The notes under the pieces: generated by a model | Seen by the model: only the letters and a program-made list of their open reading frames with translations | Told to the model about the DNA's origin: nothing | Database searches by the model: none | Made by a program: the position numbers and the translations under genes | Source of the DNA: Aplectana chamaeleonis | Taxonomy: Eukaryota > Nematoda > Chromadorea > Rhabditida > Cosmocercidae | DNA: 64,000 bases | Assembly (NCBI GenBank): GCA_029168955.1 | Contig: JAPDOI010001768.1 | Coordinates: forward strand, 1 to 64,000 | Reading direction: 5' to 3' | In this document: one piece after another, positions 10,738-22,700 of the stretch | Layout: every line of letters begins with the position of its first letter | Numbering within the stretch: the stretch's first letter is position 1

Positions 10738-13700
10738 ATGTTACTGCTCCTGATTGTCGCTCTTCCAACGCTTCAAGGTAAGGAACTTTATGCTTATCTT
10801 TGACAAAATACGCAACAAATTAGGCAAACGTGAAACTGCTGGAGGGTTGTCAGTCAGACAGATGCCACGATTCATCGTTAGGGTGACATAAGGTTCGTGA
10901 TGAGCATCGCTTTTCTTAGGGGTATGGTATACTTTGCGACACACGGTCGCGTCGCTCTGCACAGCGACAGCGACCGCCTCCCGTCATGTTACTGTCGCAG
11001 TGCACTGCACTGCGACAGCGACAGTGGTAGGGACAGGCTATGGCACAGTTGCAGTATGTCAGTCCTCCGCGACACGTCGCTGCGACCCACACGCGACATC
11101 TATTCCTACGACGACCGTTGCCGTTGCCCCGATGCGGGTCCCGCCACGATTTGTGTTAGATTGCATGCCTGTCGCTCATTACAGCGACAAAGTATACCAT
11201 AGGCCTTACCGATCAAGCGTTGTCGCATCGCTTCGTCGCTAGTGAAGAGGCGCAAGTTAAAGACTGTAAAGCGACAGGATTCTCATAGTTTTCACGCGTG
11301 CTGGGGTGGAGCGGAGGTTAGAGACTGTGAGAGAGCGCATGACGAAAGGAGGGAACAGAATCGCGCGCGCCGCTCGCGCCATGAATCGCGAGAATTACGA
11401 CATTTTACAGAGGATACCTGAGCGCGAAGTGATTGCAATGTAGTGCGACGCAGTGAATTCGCTCGAGGGAAAGCTCGTTACCGATTCTCCGTGTTGTTTC
11501 ATTAGCACAACCACATTTTAGGATGAAACGGTTTGTTTTTGCTGTTTAAAAATCCAGATAAGCAAATAGCTTTTCTAGAAAAATTGTTCATTTCTTGTAT
11601 ACTCGAACACTCCGAATTCCCGTGGCTCCCTTTTTGTTTATTACTTGAGAGACAGCGTGTCCACACTGCACACCCACAGCTTTAAACATTGAATATTTTT
11701 TGATGTTTCAAGATTCCGGATCTTTGTTGATTACGAATAGGTTCTTTATACAATACCCGCACTAATTTTCTCAAAAAAGGCGCAAAAGTCGCGAAATCGC
11801 TAGTTTTGCGACTTTTCGTCATAACTCCGCCCAAAATGCTCCATTTGAGCATTGAAGGTCATATTTCGAATCAGCATCGAGAGCACCTTCTTTTGAGTCC
11901 TCGCATGTCTTACGGCCAAACAAGGCATATAGGGCTAACACAATCAATCGAGTTGGAGAAGGGGAAACTCAAGTATTTTCCGGTCATTTGACGTAATTCC
12001 TCGTCCAGCTCAACAGCGTTAACGTGATAAACAACAGTTTAATTAACTGCCTGCTGCCGACCGACTTTTTCTGTGAAATCTCGATTCCTTGACTTTCCAA
12101 ACCCGAATATGTCACCATTTCTACAGCGACAAGCCTCATCTTGCTTAGATTTACAGAGAGTAGCTTTTTTTTTCATCAACTGTGTCTGATTCCACCCATG
12201 GTGGAGAACTTGGAGAAAATCTAGGACGTGAAAAGTGGTTCGCAGCGACGTCAAATGAGCGATCTCACTGCAGCCCTTCCAAGAAGGCCCGTACTCCCTC
12301 TCAGGGGCTGGTAGTATTTGCAGCTGCTCGCTGTGCATGATAAATTGTTCGAAAACCATCTCAGATTTTTTCCCATCTATTCTTTTCAAACTCAAAATCA
12401 TGTACTAATCACCGATAACTTCTATCTGTTCTCAGATACCCACGATCAGCCGATTACCGAAATTCAGAATGCTGATGGTAAGGGCTTTCCAATTGTGTAA
12501 TGTGTGCTTGTTTAAGTTGGGATAAATCCTTCGGTTTCTCAGATCTAAAGGAGTAGTTTGTCGTTAGTCCCTCGCTCAGCGTCTCTGCCTCTCCGCGCCC
12601 TGCACACCACCACTTTTGATGATGTCAAAAGCGCACTGTCTTGCCTGTCTCGCTCAATGAGCGATGTCCACGCAAAATGGATCGATTTCCATGGGCAGAG
12701 TTTCACTCGGGTGACGATAGGGGCGGGGGTCAAATCAGCGACCACAGGCAGGTTGAAAAGAAAGTCTTTCCAAGGGGTTACTTACTAAATATCAACGTCT
12801 GGAATTCAGTGTAGAGAATTGAACTTTACGGATGGTCCCCAGATCATCGGCTCATTCCTACCGCAGCGTTGAATCACAACGCGACCCGTTCGACGTCATG
12901 CGATGCTATAGCACGCGGTAAGTTATTCATAGGCATTCATGACCAGGGGTGTGTAGCGATTGCCGTTTGCCGTTTGCCGGCTATTTCTGGGGTTTGCCGT
13001 TGCCGCTGCAGTTTGCCGCAAATTTTCGTCTGAAACGTCAAAATTTTGGTAAAAATGCATTAACACGATTTGCCCTCACCGCAGTATCTGTTTTATTCAG
13101 CGATTCGAAGCTGCTACAAATGATCATTTTTACCAGTACCAGCTACTAGTTCCAGCTCATGTATTGTGTAATTGTTTGTACCCATTAAATCGGTAAAGAC
13201 ATTGATTCGTTGGAAAGCGTACAGAACAATTCCACCCGCAAACTAGTACTCAAAACGACTGGATTCAGCTACCTTGATATCTATAGGGAAAATGACAGGA
13301 GAGTTCAGCTGAGTCTCCCGACCTCGCTCTCAAGAAGTGTTAAGTTTGACTTGGTCATGGCTTTCAGAATTCTAACCGGTGAAACGCGCATATTGTCAAG
13401 CAAATTTTACAATCTCACATCTTCCAGAACTAGGAGAGGACGCCTGAAGCTCAGCACAATGACAGCCTAAACCCAAATTAGAGCCAAGTTTTTTTTTCCA
13501 ACTGAACGAATCCTGTCTTTGATTCTTTTATTAAAGGCAGTGTTCGCGATAAACTTCATCTTCGAATTTCTCATGAAAAACGCTTCTCGTGGCTCTCAGA
13601 AGCAGAACAGCGTCGAAAAAACGGGAAGGAAAGCTACCCAGGAGCCGCAAAACGGCTTAGAAAAGTGGGCAGACCCCGCCATTGTGGGCAAGCCCCGCCT

Positions 13701-16700
13701 CTTCCCGCCCCTCGACGTGAACAAAGGAACACTCGAAATCCTGAGTACAGCGATTGTTTCTGACCAAAAGCCCGTTCTTCCCTTCATTCTCAACCTCTCT
13801 CTTTACTCAGGTCAGCTCGCATACATCGGCTGTAAAAGACGTAAGTTACAAGCCTCGAACAACTCGTCCACCATTTTCCCTAGCTCAATTTTTGAGGGAC
13901 CATAACTCCATTCCCAGAAGGTCTTGTACGATTCCAGAAGCATCATTGGAACCAGAATGGGACCGGTTTCAAGATAGGCAAAAAAAAAACAGAAAAGCGA
14001 TTTCTATCGCGAACAGTGCCTTTAAGGGAAACAATCTTCTTTCACTTTCTTTAGTTCTCGCCCACGTCGCAATAAACAAAAATAAACTGTTGAAAATGAC
14101 TTAACTAGGTAGCCAGGAGAGTTCTTTCAGTTCTAAGTTGTTTGGGAGCCTCCTAATGTCTTTTTTCAATCATCAAATTCTTGGACCCTTAAAAATCCCA
14201 GAGTCGCAAAAAAAGCGCTTTCCGAAAGCATACCGATTTCTGCAAGTTCAAAGATTACAAAACCGATGTTATCAAAGTTGTAGCGTAAAAGCAGCCTTTT
14301 ATAGACATATGAACCAGTTGGGAGCTTGTGTAAATCAGTCTGCTTATCGTTGGTGGGCTGATGGCAATAAATGGGACAGGAAGCTGACCAGTTCTGCATA
14401 AACTTGAGGCTTTGTAAAAGTTTAACAATGCTCGCTCGCTCTTAGCCGAAATTGTTGTCGTAATGGGCCTCTTGCCGGCTTGTAGACCGAATACACAGAA
14501 AGGGAAGCGCCTAAGTGCAGTCCGGCTAGCTAAGCGCACTGCAGGCGGCGCTCCAGCGACGAAGTGAGCGCAGCGGTTTTCCGTCGCTCGCGTCGTACCA
14601 GTCAAACTGCCACTAGATGCCTCTATTTATGTGTATTCTATCAACGCGCCCCTTGGAGTTCTTGATTTCCGGTAAGAATTCGAAGGCTGTTTTTATCGTG
14701 AGCACTGCATGCAGCTAAACTAGTCTCACTCCATTCCTGTAGCCTCACAAGGAAAGTCATTCAATCGTAGTTCGAAGTGAGCGAAATGAAAGACCTTGAG
14801 CCTCCTACTAGCAGCTAAATTGTGAGTGACTCCAGGCCTAACCTGAACCGCGCGCTGTGGAGTGTTTTTCGCCATAAAGTCGACCAATCATTGCCACCAT
14901 TTATCCATGTATTCGTACCTGAACGTCGCACCGGTATGGGCCACACTCCTTGGGTCGGCCCACGCTCCCACCGCACCAAGCTTGATCACGGCTTGCTTCC
15001 CGTCTCTGGATCGACAAAGCTGGGTCGCGCAGACTGCAAGCCATTTTCAGAGTACATCCTCTGCGGGTCAATCACACTTTGCACAAAAAGGACGGCCAAC
15101 CTTTGAATCTCTAGCATTGATTTGAATGGAAACTTTGATTAAAGGAGTGTTTACGAAGAAAAAGTTGCACGTTTTTTCGGTTAAAACGTTAGCTTTGGGT
15201 CCCTCTAAGAAGATTAAGAACGGAAGTACGACGAAAAACGGCCGGTAAGCAGATGGAAATCTCGTGGGCCAGCAAACCCATTGGGCCACTCTGCCCACTT
15301 CCTATAACAGTTTCCCTGAATTCGTGTTTAAATGAGCGAGGATTTCCGATCAAAAGCCCCGTTTTTCCCTTCATTCTCAGCTTCTCTCTTTCCTCAGGTC
15401 AGCTCGCACACATCGGCTGCAAAAGACGGGAGTTACAGGCCTCGGACAACTCGTCCAGAATGCTTCCCAAGCTGATTTTTGAGGGGCCATAACTCCGTTT
15501 CCAGGGGGTATTGTACGATTCCAGGGACATGATTGAAATCAGCATGGGACTGTTTTCAAGATAGTCGAAAAAACACAAAAACTTCTTTTATCGTGAACGC
15601 GGCCTTTAAGGGGGAAGGGGAGGGGTTGGGGATTAACAGAATTGTCTCCGGTGAGGGATAGGCTAACGGCCTTGTCGAACTTGATAGCGACTCCTATACA
15701 AATCACATACAGAACAGCGCTACTGGCGTTTCTGATCACCTGAGGCTTTCAAGTTGCTTTGATGTATGGGGTTATTTCTTCCTGTAAAGGCTGGCGGCTA
15801 TTGCATGGAATACCACATGACTAAACAAGTGTTGGTGTATTATAGCACAAAACGAATTTCGCCGTTTGCTGTTTTGCCGTTTGCCGGTCATTTTTAAGGT
15901 TTGCCGTTGCCGTTTGCCGAAATTTTAAACTCCTTTGCCGCACACCCCTGTTCATGACCCACGTAGTTCGAGTCGCGTGGATGACTACTGGTATAATCAT
16001 TTATTTATTCGAACAAACAACAAAACAGAGAATAGTCGAAGTACGTTCTTGAACAACTGCTCATCAAAATCGAACACGTCTTCACTACGTGGCTCATGAA
16101 TGCCTATGAATATCTTGCCGCGTGGTATAGCATCGCATGGCGTCGACCGCGCCGCGTTGTGATTCAACGCTGCGGTTGGAATGAGCGGATGATCTGGAGA
16201 CCATCCGTAAAGTTCAATTCACCACATTGAAATCGAGACGTTGATATCTAGTGAGTAGCCCCTCGGAGTGACTTTCTTTTCAACCTGTATGTAGTCGCTG
16301 ATGAGCTAGGGACTATCCATCCAGGCTACGGTGCGAGGTGTGATACAACCCAACATTGGTCCGACCCCCCACCCAAGTCAAGCGATTAGCTCAGCCCCCC
16401 CCCCCCCTGGGAAGAAGTGATGGCGACGACCGGGGGGGGGGGGGCTCACTTCGCAATTTTTCATAGTGAACGAATTTTTAGATCGAGACTACATTGATGC
16501 ATCGATTTTATCAATTTATTCTAATAATGCAATAAATAAATGTTTCCACGAAAGCAGACAAAAACAGCTCTCCTGCGACAATGACACCAAATGTTTGTTC
16601 AATGGCTGAACATTGATTAGTGCCTTGAGGACACATAGGTTCGGTTTCGGGCACGAAAACCACATTTAGTTATTGACTAACCGTGTGTGAAAACGCACCC

Positions 16701-19700
16701 CCTGAAAACGCAGGACAAGTAATTGGTTTCAATTTTTTTAACCGATTAAAAACGGTCTTTGAAAACCCATTTTTAGGTGTGATACAATCGATTGTATCAC
16801 ACCTAAAAATGGATCTTTAAAGAACGTTTTTAACCGCTTAGAAGAATGAAATCAATTATTTGGGTCCGTGGCTAGGTTTTTCGCACGTTTTAACAACGCG
16901 AAAGTCCCTAATTCAAATTTCGTTAAACACTTGTAAATATTTCACAGAAATCGAATTTTTCATGGACCCCACCCTATGTAGCGCTGTTCGGCTTAAAGCT
17001 GCGTCCATGAAATTTTGGGTGCGTTTCCATATCCGGATAGCCAATTATTAAACGTAGTTTTGCGCCCGAAACCGCACCTATTTGCCCTCAGGGCATGGAA
17101 ACAGGCTCCACTCACCTTATGTACCGCTATTGGGCTTGATGCTGCGTTCATGAAATTTTGGGTGCGTTTTCATATGCGAACATTCGTATTCAAAATATGG
17201 GTTCCGCGCCCGCACCAATGTGCCCTCAGGGCATAACAATCCTATGCTTCAGGCGATATCGCATCTAGGACACGAGTCAATTTCGTGGAGTAAATTGCAA
17301 GATATATAACAGCGAACAATCCTCCTCTCAAACAGTCAAGAATCCCTTTTTATTTTTGCGAAATTTTTTACCTCTAGCGGGATCGAGCCTGTGAATCCTA
17401 AATCGCCTAAAAATGCATGTTCGATTACGAAATTCCAGAACGTCTGTGTCATTTAGTTGACAGAATAGTCCGCTTGTAATGACCTCGATGACAGCGAATA
17501 CTCAACACCACCGCTGCTGACATATTCAGGAGCACTTTGGCGATACACTTTACCTGGCCAAGACTCCTCCTCCATGTCAGAGTCATTAACGATGGCCATG
17601 CTGCTGTCGTCTGTTGTCTTGCATGCTTTATCACCAGTGAATTGTAAGCTCTTCTTGTGTGTTCCTGCCTTATTTTTACATCTTCATTTCATATCCTGCC
17701 TCATTTGTTTTTTTCGCAGTTGTTTCTCACTATTCAGTTTCTTTTTTGATCTCCTGTCTCATTTTGCTCTCTCAGTAAGACCTCCAGTTTTATTTTGAGC
17801 TTTTATTGTAATCTCAATCTTTATACGAGAGGTATGGCTCTCAACCCTCCCCCCCACCCTGATAGAAGCCCATCTTGGTTTTCGGTTGACCGAATTTCCG
17901 ACCCCCCATCCCATCGGATGTCGACGTGTCCGACCTCCCCTCTGTGATACATCACACTCCACGCCGAACCTTGTTTCCATCCCGTTGAATCCCCTTCTTA
18001 CCTATCCCTACGCGTTGATGACTTGGGAACCCCCCCCCGTGTGATTACCTTCCGCTCATGTTTCTCTTCCTGTTCTTTCTGCTCTCTTCTTACTGATTCA
18101 ACCCCGCTCCTATCGTCACCCGAGTGAAACTCTGCCCATGGAAATCGATCCGTTTCGCGTGGACATCGTTCATTGAGCGAGACAGGCAAGACAGTGCGCT
18201 TTCGACACCATCAAAAGTGGTGGTGAGCAGGGCGCGGAGAGGCAGAGACGCAGAGACGCAAAGCGAAGGACTAACGACAAACTACTTCTTTAGATCTGAG
18301 AAACCGTAGGATTTATCCCAACTCAAACAAGCAAACATTACACAATCGGAAAGCCCTTACCATCAGCATTCTGAATTTCGGGAATCGCAAATATTACCAG
18401 CCCCTGAGAGGGAGAACGGGCCCTCTTGGAAGGGCTGCAGTGAGATCGCTCATTTGACGTCGCTGCGAACCACTTTTCACGTCCTAAATTTTCTCCAAAT
18501 TCTCCACCATGGGTGTATTAGACACAGTTGATGAAAAAAATGCTACTCTGTAAATCTAAGCAAGAGGAGACTTGTCGCTGTAGAAATGGTGGCATATTCG
18601 AGTTTGGAAAGTCAAGGAACCGAGATTTCACAGAAAAAGTCGGTCAGCAGCAGACAATCTATTAAACTGTTGTTAATCACGTTAACACTGTTGAGGTGGA
18701 CGAGGAATTACGTCAAATAACCAGAAAATACTTGAATTTTGCCTTCGCCAACTCGATTGATTGTGTTAGCCCTATATGCCTTGTTTGGCCGTAAGACATG
18801 CGAGGACTCAAAAGAAGGAGCTGTCGACGCTGATTCGAAGTATGTCCTTCATTGCTCAAATGGAGCATTTTGGGCGGAGTTATGACGAAAAGTCGCAAAA
18901 GTTGCCATTTCGCGACTTTCGCGGCTTTTTTGAGAAAATTAGTGCGGGTAATGTAATTTAACCTGTTCACATTCAAAGTGGCCAAGAATTTTTGAGCGTT
19001 CCTCGTTGTTTTACCAGCAACTCTAAAAAATTACACTTTTCAAACTTTCGACCTTTTGTGGTCAAAAAGAAATAGTCCCAAACTACGCTAAGGGGGGAGG
19101 TTGAAAACGATGCTAATCACGGACTTGATGTCCAGTAGTTGATTTCCGAAGTTGCAGCGCCAGCTATTTAAAGGCACTGGTCGCGATGAAAAACGTTATC
19201 GAAGAGACTACAAAAATCTGCTCAAATCAAAAACAGTTGAAAAACTATGGAGGTAGCGACCGGTGAAGCCAGTTCGTGCACACGGGCACAGCGATGACCA
19301 GAAGGATCGCAGTCTCATGCCGAGCAGTCAAAAATCATAGACATTCAGAGGAAGAAATAAATGCAAGTCTACCTTGAGCAATGAAAGAAAGCACTCCAGT
19401 CAATGTTTTTGACTAGATATGTATGTATATAACTTCGAAGGTTCATTGATTGAAGTTCAATTTCAGGCCAGCTGATGTTCTTGATTTAAGAGATCATCAA
19501 TGCAGATGATGTGGACTGTGCTCGTCCACCATCAAAGGACAAGAAAGTTCAGGCTTCAAATTTTTCCCAAAACAGTAGTTTTTTTCGCAGTTTTCTCATA
19601 TAGGTCGTACTACTCGAGACCCAGAAAAGGGTATAGAGAGAAAAAGACGACAAGCATATTTTATTGCGACCACTGCCTTTAAGATAATTGTAATAGGTCA

Positions 19701-22700
19701 ACGTTTCAATTTCCGCTGTCTTAAAGGCAGCATACACGCTTGCAAGCATGGTCGAGATAGCAGCATAAATAGGCCTGCGCGGCCCTTACAATGTCGTAAA
19801 CGACGTTTGAAGCGCTGAAAACCATCCAGGATGACAATATTTGACCAATAATGTCTCGCACGCCCGTATTTTCACACCCCTTCGAGTAACAGAATGAAAA
19901 GTTAAACTTGAGAAAACATGTGATAATTGGGAGTGATAGCACTATCAAAAGGGAGTGCACGAGAGAAACAGCTCGAATGACTTGAGTAAAACATGTCTAC
20001 ATACCGATCAACTCTCGTCCACTTTTGAGAATGCCGATCTACTCCGGCTGGCTTTTGAAAATGGGGGATTTCATCAGTGCACAAACATGTAATATCCAGG
20101 TAAATCGAGCTGTTTCTCTCGTGCACTCCCATTTGATGGTGCTATCACTCCCAATTATCACATGTTTTCTCAAGTTTAACTTTTCATTCTGTTACTCGAA
20201 GGGGTGTGAAAATACGGGCGCGCGAGACATTATTGGTCAAATATTGTCATCCTGGATGATTTTCAGCGCTTCAAACGTCGTTGACGACATGATAGGGGCC
20301 GTGCCGGCCTATTTATGCTGATATCTCGACCATGCTTGCAAGCGTGTATGCTGCCTTTAACTCCGGAGGGTTATTCGAGTAGCTGCCCAAGGATCTGGTG
20401 TTTACTCTACATATTCCAATGAATCTTTAGTATGCTGCGGTCCGTTGGTTAGCCGTCGGTCGACGTTCCAGATTTTTCGATAACTTCGCCCGAACGGGTG
20501 TCTTAGGGGCTGAAAGTCAGCCGTTGATAATCACTCACTCAAGATTTAGCTTAAAATTTGCTCCAGGCGTTATTTGGGGGTGCTTAGCAATGATCCATTG
20601 TCCATCTCACGATTTTCGATAGTATTTCCGTTGGCTGCCGTCAGTTGTCCGTTGGTGAACGTTTCAGGTTTTGGCCTGACGTCGCCGAGATGCTCATTTG
20701 GGTGAGGGAGGGGGTTGCTAAACTCGAATCTGATTCACATTTTTCAGATTTCTGATGGTATTTTGTTAGCTACAATATACAAAACATTGTTGGTCGAAGT
20801 CAATGAGCCCGCAGACCATCAGCAGTGGGGCTTATTGGGGCATCACTTATTTAGAGTCCGTTCATTTTTTTCCAATCCCAAGTACTCTAGGTCGGTTTTT
20901 GACGGTAGAGTCCTAACCATTTGCTGTAACCTACAGAACATTCTTAAATACACAGAACATCTAGGAAATTATTTTTCAGTTTTCATGCTAATCTTGGAAA
21001 GAGTCGCACGCTGATCGCAGTGGTATTTCTGAAATCGCCCAAGACCCCTATGAACAGAGTTATGGCTCCTCAAAGATGCCTATATTTTGAGGGATAAAAA
21101 TATATTGGACGAGTTGTCTCAGGCCTGTATTTCTCTTCATTTGCTATTGTTGCGCTAGAGTGAACCGGGATAAGGAGACAGTCCGGAAATGGACTGATGA
21201 ACGACGACTTGTTGGAAATTTATTTATCCATCTAGCCGCTATCGAGTCCGGAAATCTGGTAGGGGGTGTGGCCCGTGGTGGTGAGCGATGGAGGTGGGGC
21301 CTGTGGTAGTCGCGTATATCTCGCTCATTTGGAGGAAATGAGATCCCGCATTTGCCACGTGTTATATAGGAGAGGTCTACTACACAATCGAATAAAAATC
21401 ACGAAATTCATGTCTGAGGGTGTCTGTGCTTTTAAAGGCGAGAAAGAAGCGCTTTAATCGTGACCAAGACGCCCAGAAATCCGCGAAATACCTTGTTTCA
21501 AAGCACTTTATTGATGCAAAGTTGAAATGTCTACCTTCCAAAATTAAAACACCCCAGATCCCGGAGAAGATGGTAATCATTGCTTCATCATGGCCTTTCT
21601 CCAATGCTCTGAGGAGCGATATACTTTTAAGTGGAGTAGAAAGGCAGAAATGGTTGTGTACCATGTAAGAAAGCCTACTCGAATAGAAGCGGTCACCAGC
21701 GGACCGCGTGTTCGCACATGTCACCCGCGTATCAGCCGTGAAGCGCACAGGTAGGCTGTGTGGATTCACCGTGGAGCAGGTAGTCTCTTGCGTGTTAAAC
21801 GATTCTGTTCACACCAAACCACTTTGCCATGTTAGCGCCCTTTAATGGTAGAATTATTATATTTATTTTGGTATTACGTATTGATATCCACTTAAATCTT
21901 CAGGATTTCCCGACTATTAACAGTCGATTTGATAAGTAGTAAGTATTCAACTTGGTAATCACTACCGCTGTCCCACCCCGCCACTGGTCCTTAACTGGAC
22001 CTCCACTACGGCAATCGAAGCGTTCTCTGCCCACCCCGGTATTTATTGGTGACCCGTAAGCGACCGATACGTCACTGCTACTACATATTTATCCACCACA
22101 CCACTCCGCCGTTTTGCTGATGGTTCGGAAAGTGACGGCAGTGACGCATTCATCGCTCACGGGGTCGCTGGTGCGCACCGGGGTTGGTCGAGAGAGTGTC
22201 GATAACTCTAGTAGGGGGCCAGTACAGGAAAATTGTCGGGCCATGAGTTTGTGCACACACAGAGTATATCCACCTACATAAAGTTCACGTATTAATTTTC
22301 GTCTGATGAATGAACGGAAAAAAAGGAAGAAAAAAGAGAAAAAATGAAGGGGAAAACACCGTTAACGATAAGTTTGATTAAAATTTCAATGGGTATAGAT
22401 GTGATAATTCCCGAAAAACGGGTTCAAACACACTCTCACAGGAGAAAAGCGGCTCAGAAGATCGCTCAGACCCGACTCGGCAAAGGGTTGGTGAGGCCGG
22501 CGCCCATTTCTAGCCCATTGTAGGATTTAGTTCGGACTGTTTTGGTTGAGCCCCTTTGGGTACCAGCTGCTGTTTTCAACATTGACACAACATAAACCAA
22601 CGTTGACCTGCAATCATCAACATGGATTTTTCTCGTAAGAAACGACAGAATTGTCAGTATTTTGCTCTACATAGGTTACCAAATTTCTTCTACAACCACT

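Larger units (their letters stand above)
12944..15950. mobile_element. hAT-like DNA transposon, copy 3 (different subfamily, 3.0 kb)
   Basis: It begins CAGGGGTGTGTAGCG and ends GCACACCCCTG. The flanking 8-bp direct duplication TTCATGAC lies at 12936-12943 and 15951-15958. Subterminal regions are repeats of GCCGTTTGCCG in inverted orientation, unlike the TTTTCTG repeats of copies 1 and 2, so it is a related but distinct subfamily. Two complete TTAA-flanked elements are nested inside (13535-14021 and 15143-15605). No transposase reading frame was recognised, so it depended on an enzyme supplied elsewhere. Confidence 0.88.
16303..18092. mobile_element. ~1.8-kb insertion in right arm of the large inverted duplication
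   Basis: Aligning the two arms leaves this block unmatched; CTGAT occurs at both edges and may be a target duplication. Inside are a near-perfect palindrome around 16795, a pair of ~140-bp direct repeats (16963-17236, both with TGAAATTTTGGGTGCGTTT and GCCCTCAGGGCAT), and runs of C and G. A plus-strand frame at 17574 starts with a signal-peptide-like stretch before a GTAAGC donor, but nothing connects to it. Related sequence occurs near 46900-47060. Confidence 0.5.
11756..18948. repeat. Large inverted duplication (arms interrupted by later insertions)
   Basis: The left arm, 11756 to about 12943, is mirrored by 16085-18948 on the opposite strand. It runs from CCCGCACTAATTTTCTC to GAGAAAATTAGTGCGGG at the outer ends, with a TA on each side. 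The loop was originally only about 100 bp: the hAT-like element at 12944-15950 was later inserted in the left arm, and about 1.8 kb (16303-18092) in the right arm. The left arm carries exon 2 of the Kunitz-lustrin gene. The right-arm copy of that exon (around 18354-18383) lost its acceptor and first half in a ~115-bp deletion. It is either a local inverted duplication or a very long TIR element with TA target sites. Confidence 0.8.

Noticed and set aside
12039..12401. 120-codon minus-strand ORF in the left arm of the large inverted duplication
   Set aside because: The mirrored arm has the same frame broken, and there is no domain. A by-product of repeat sequence.
17574..17641. Signal-peptide-like start ([17 protein letters not shown]) before a GTAAGC donor
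   Set aside because: It lies inside a ~1.8-kb insertion in a repeat arm, and no downstream exon with a fitting phase was found.
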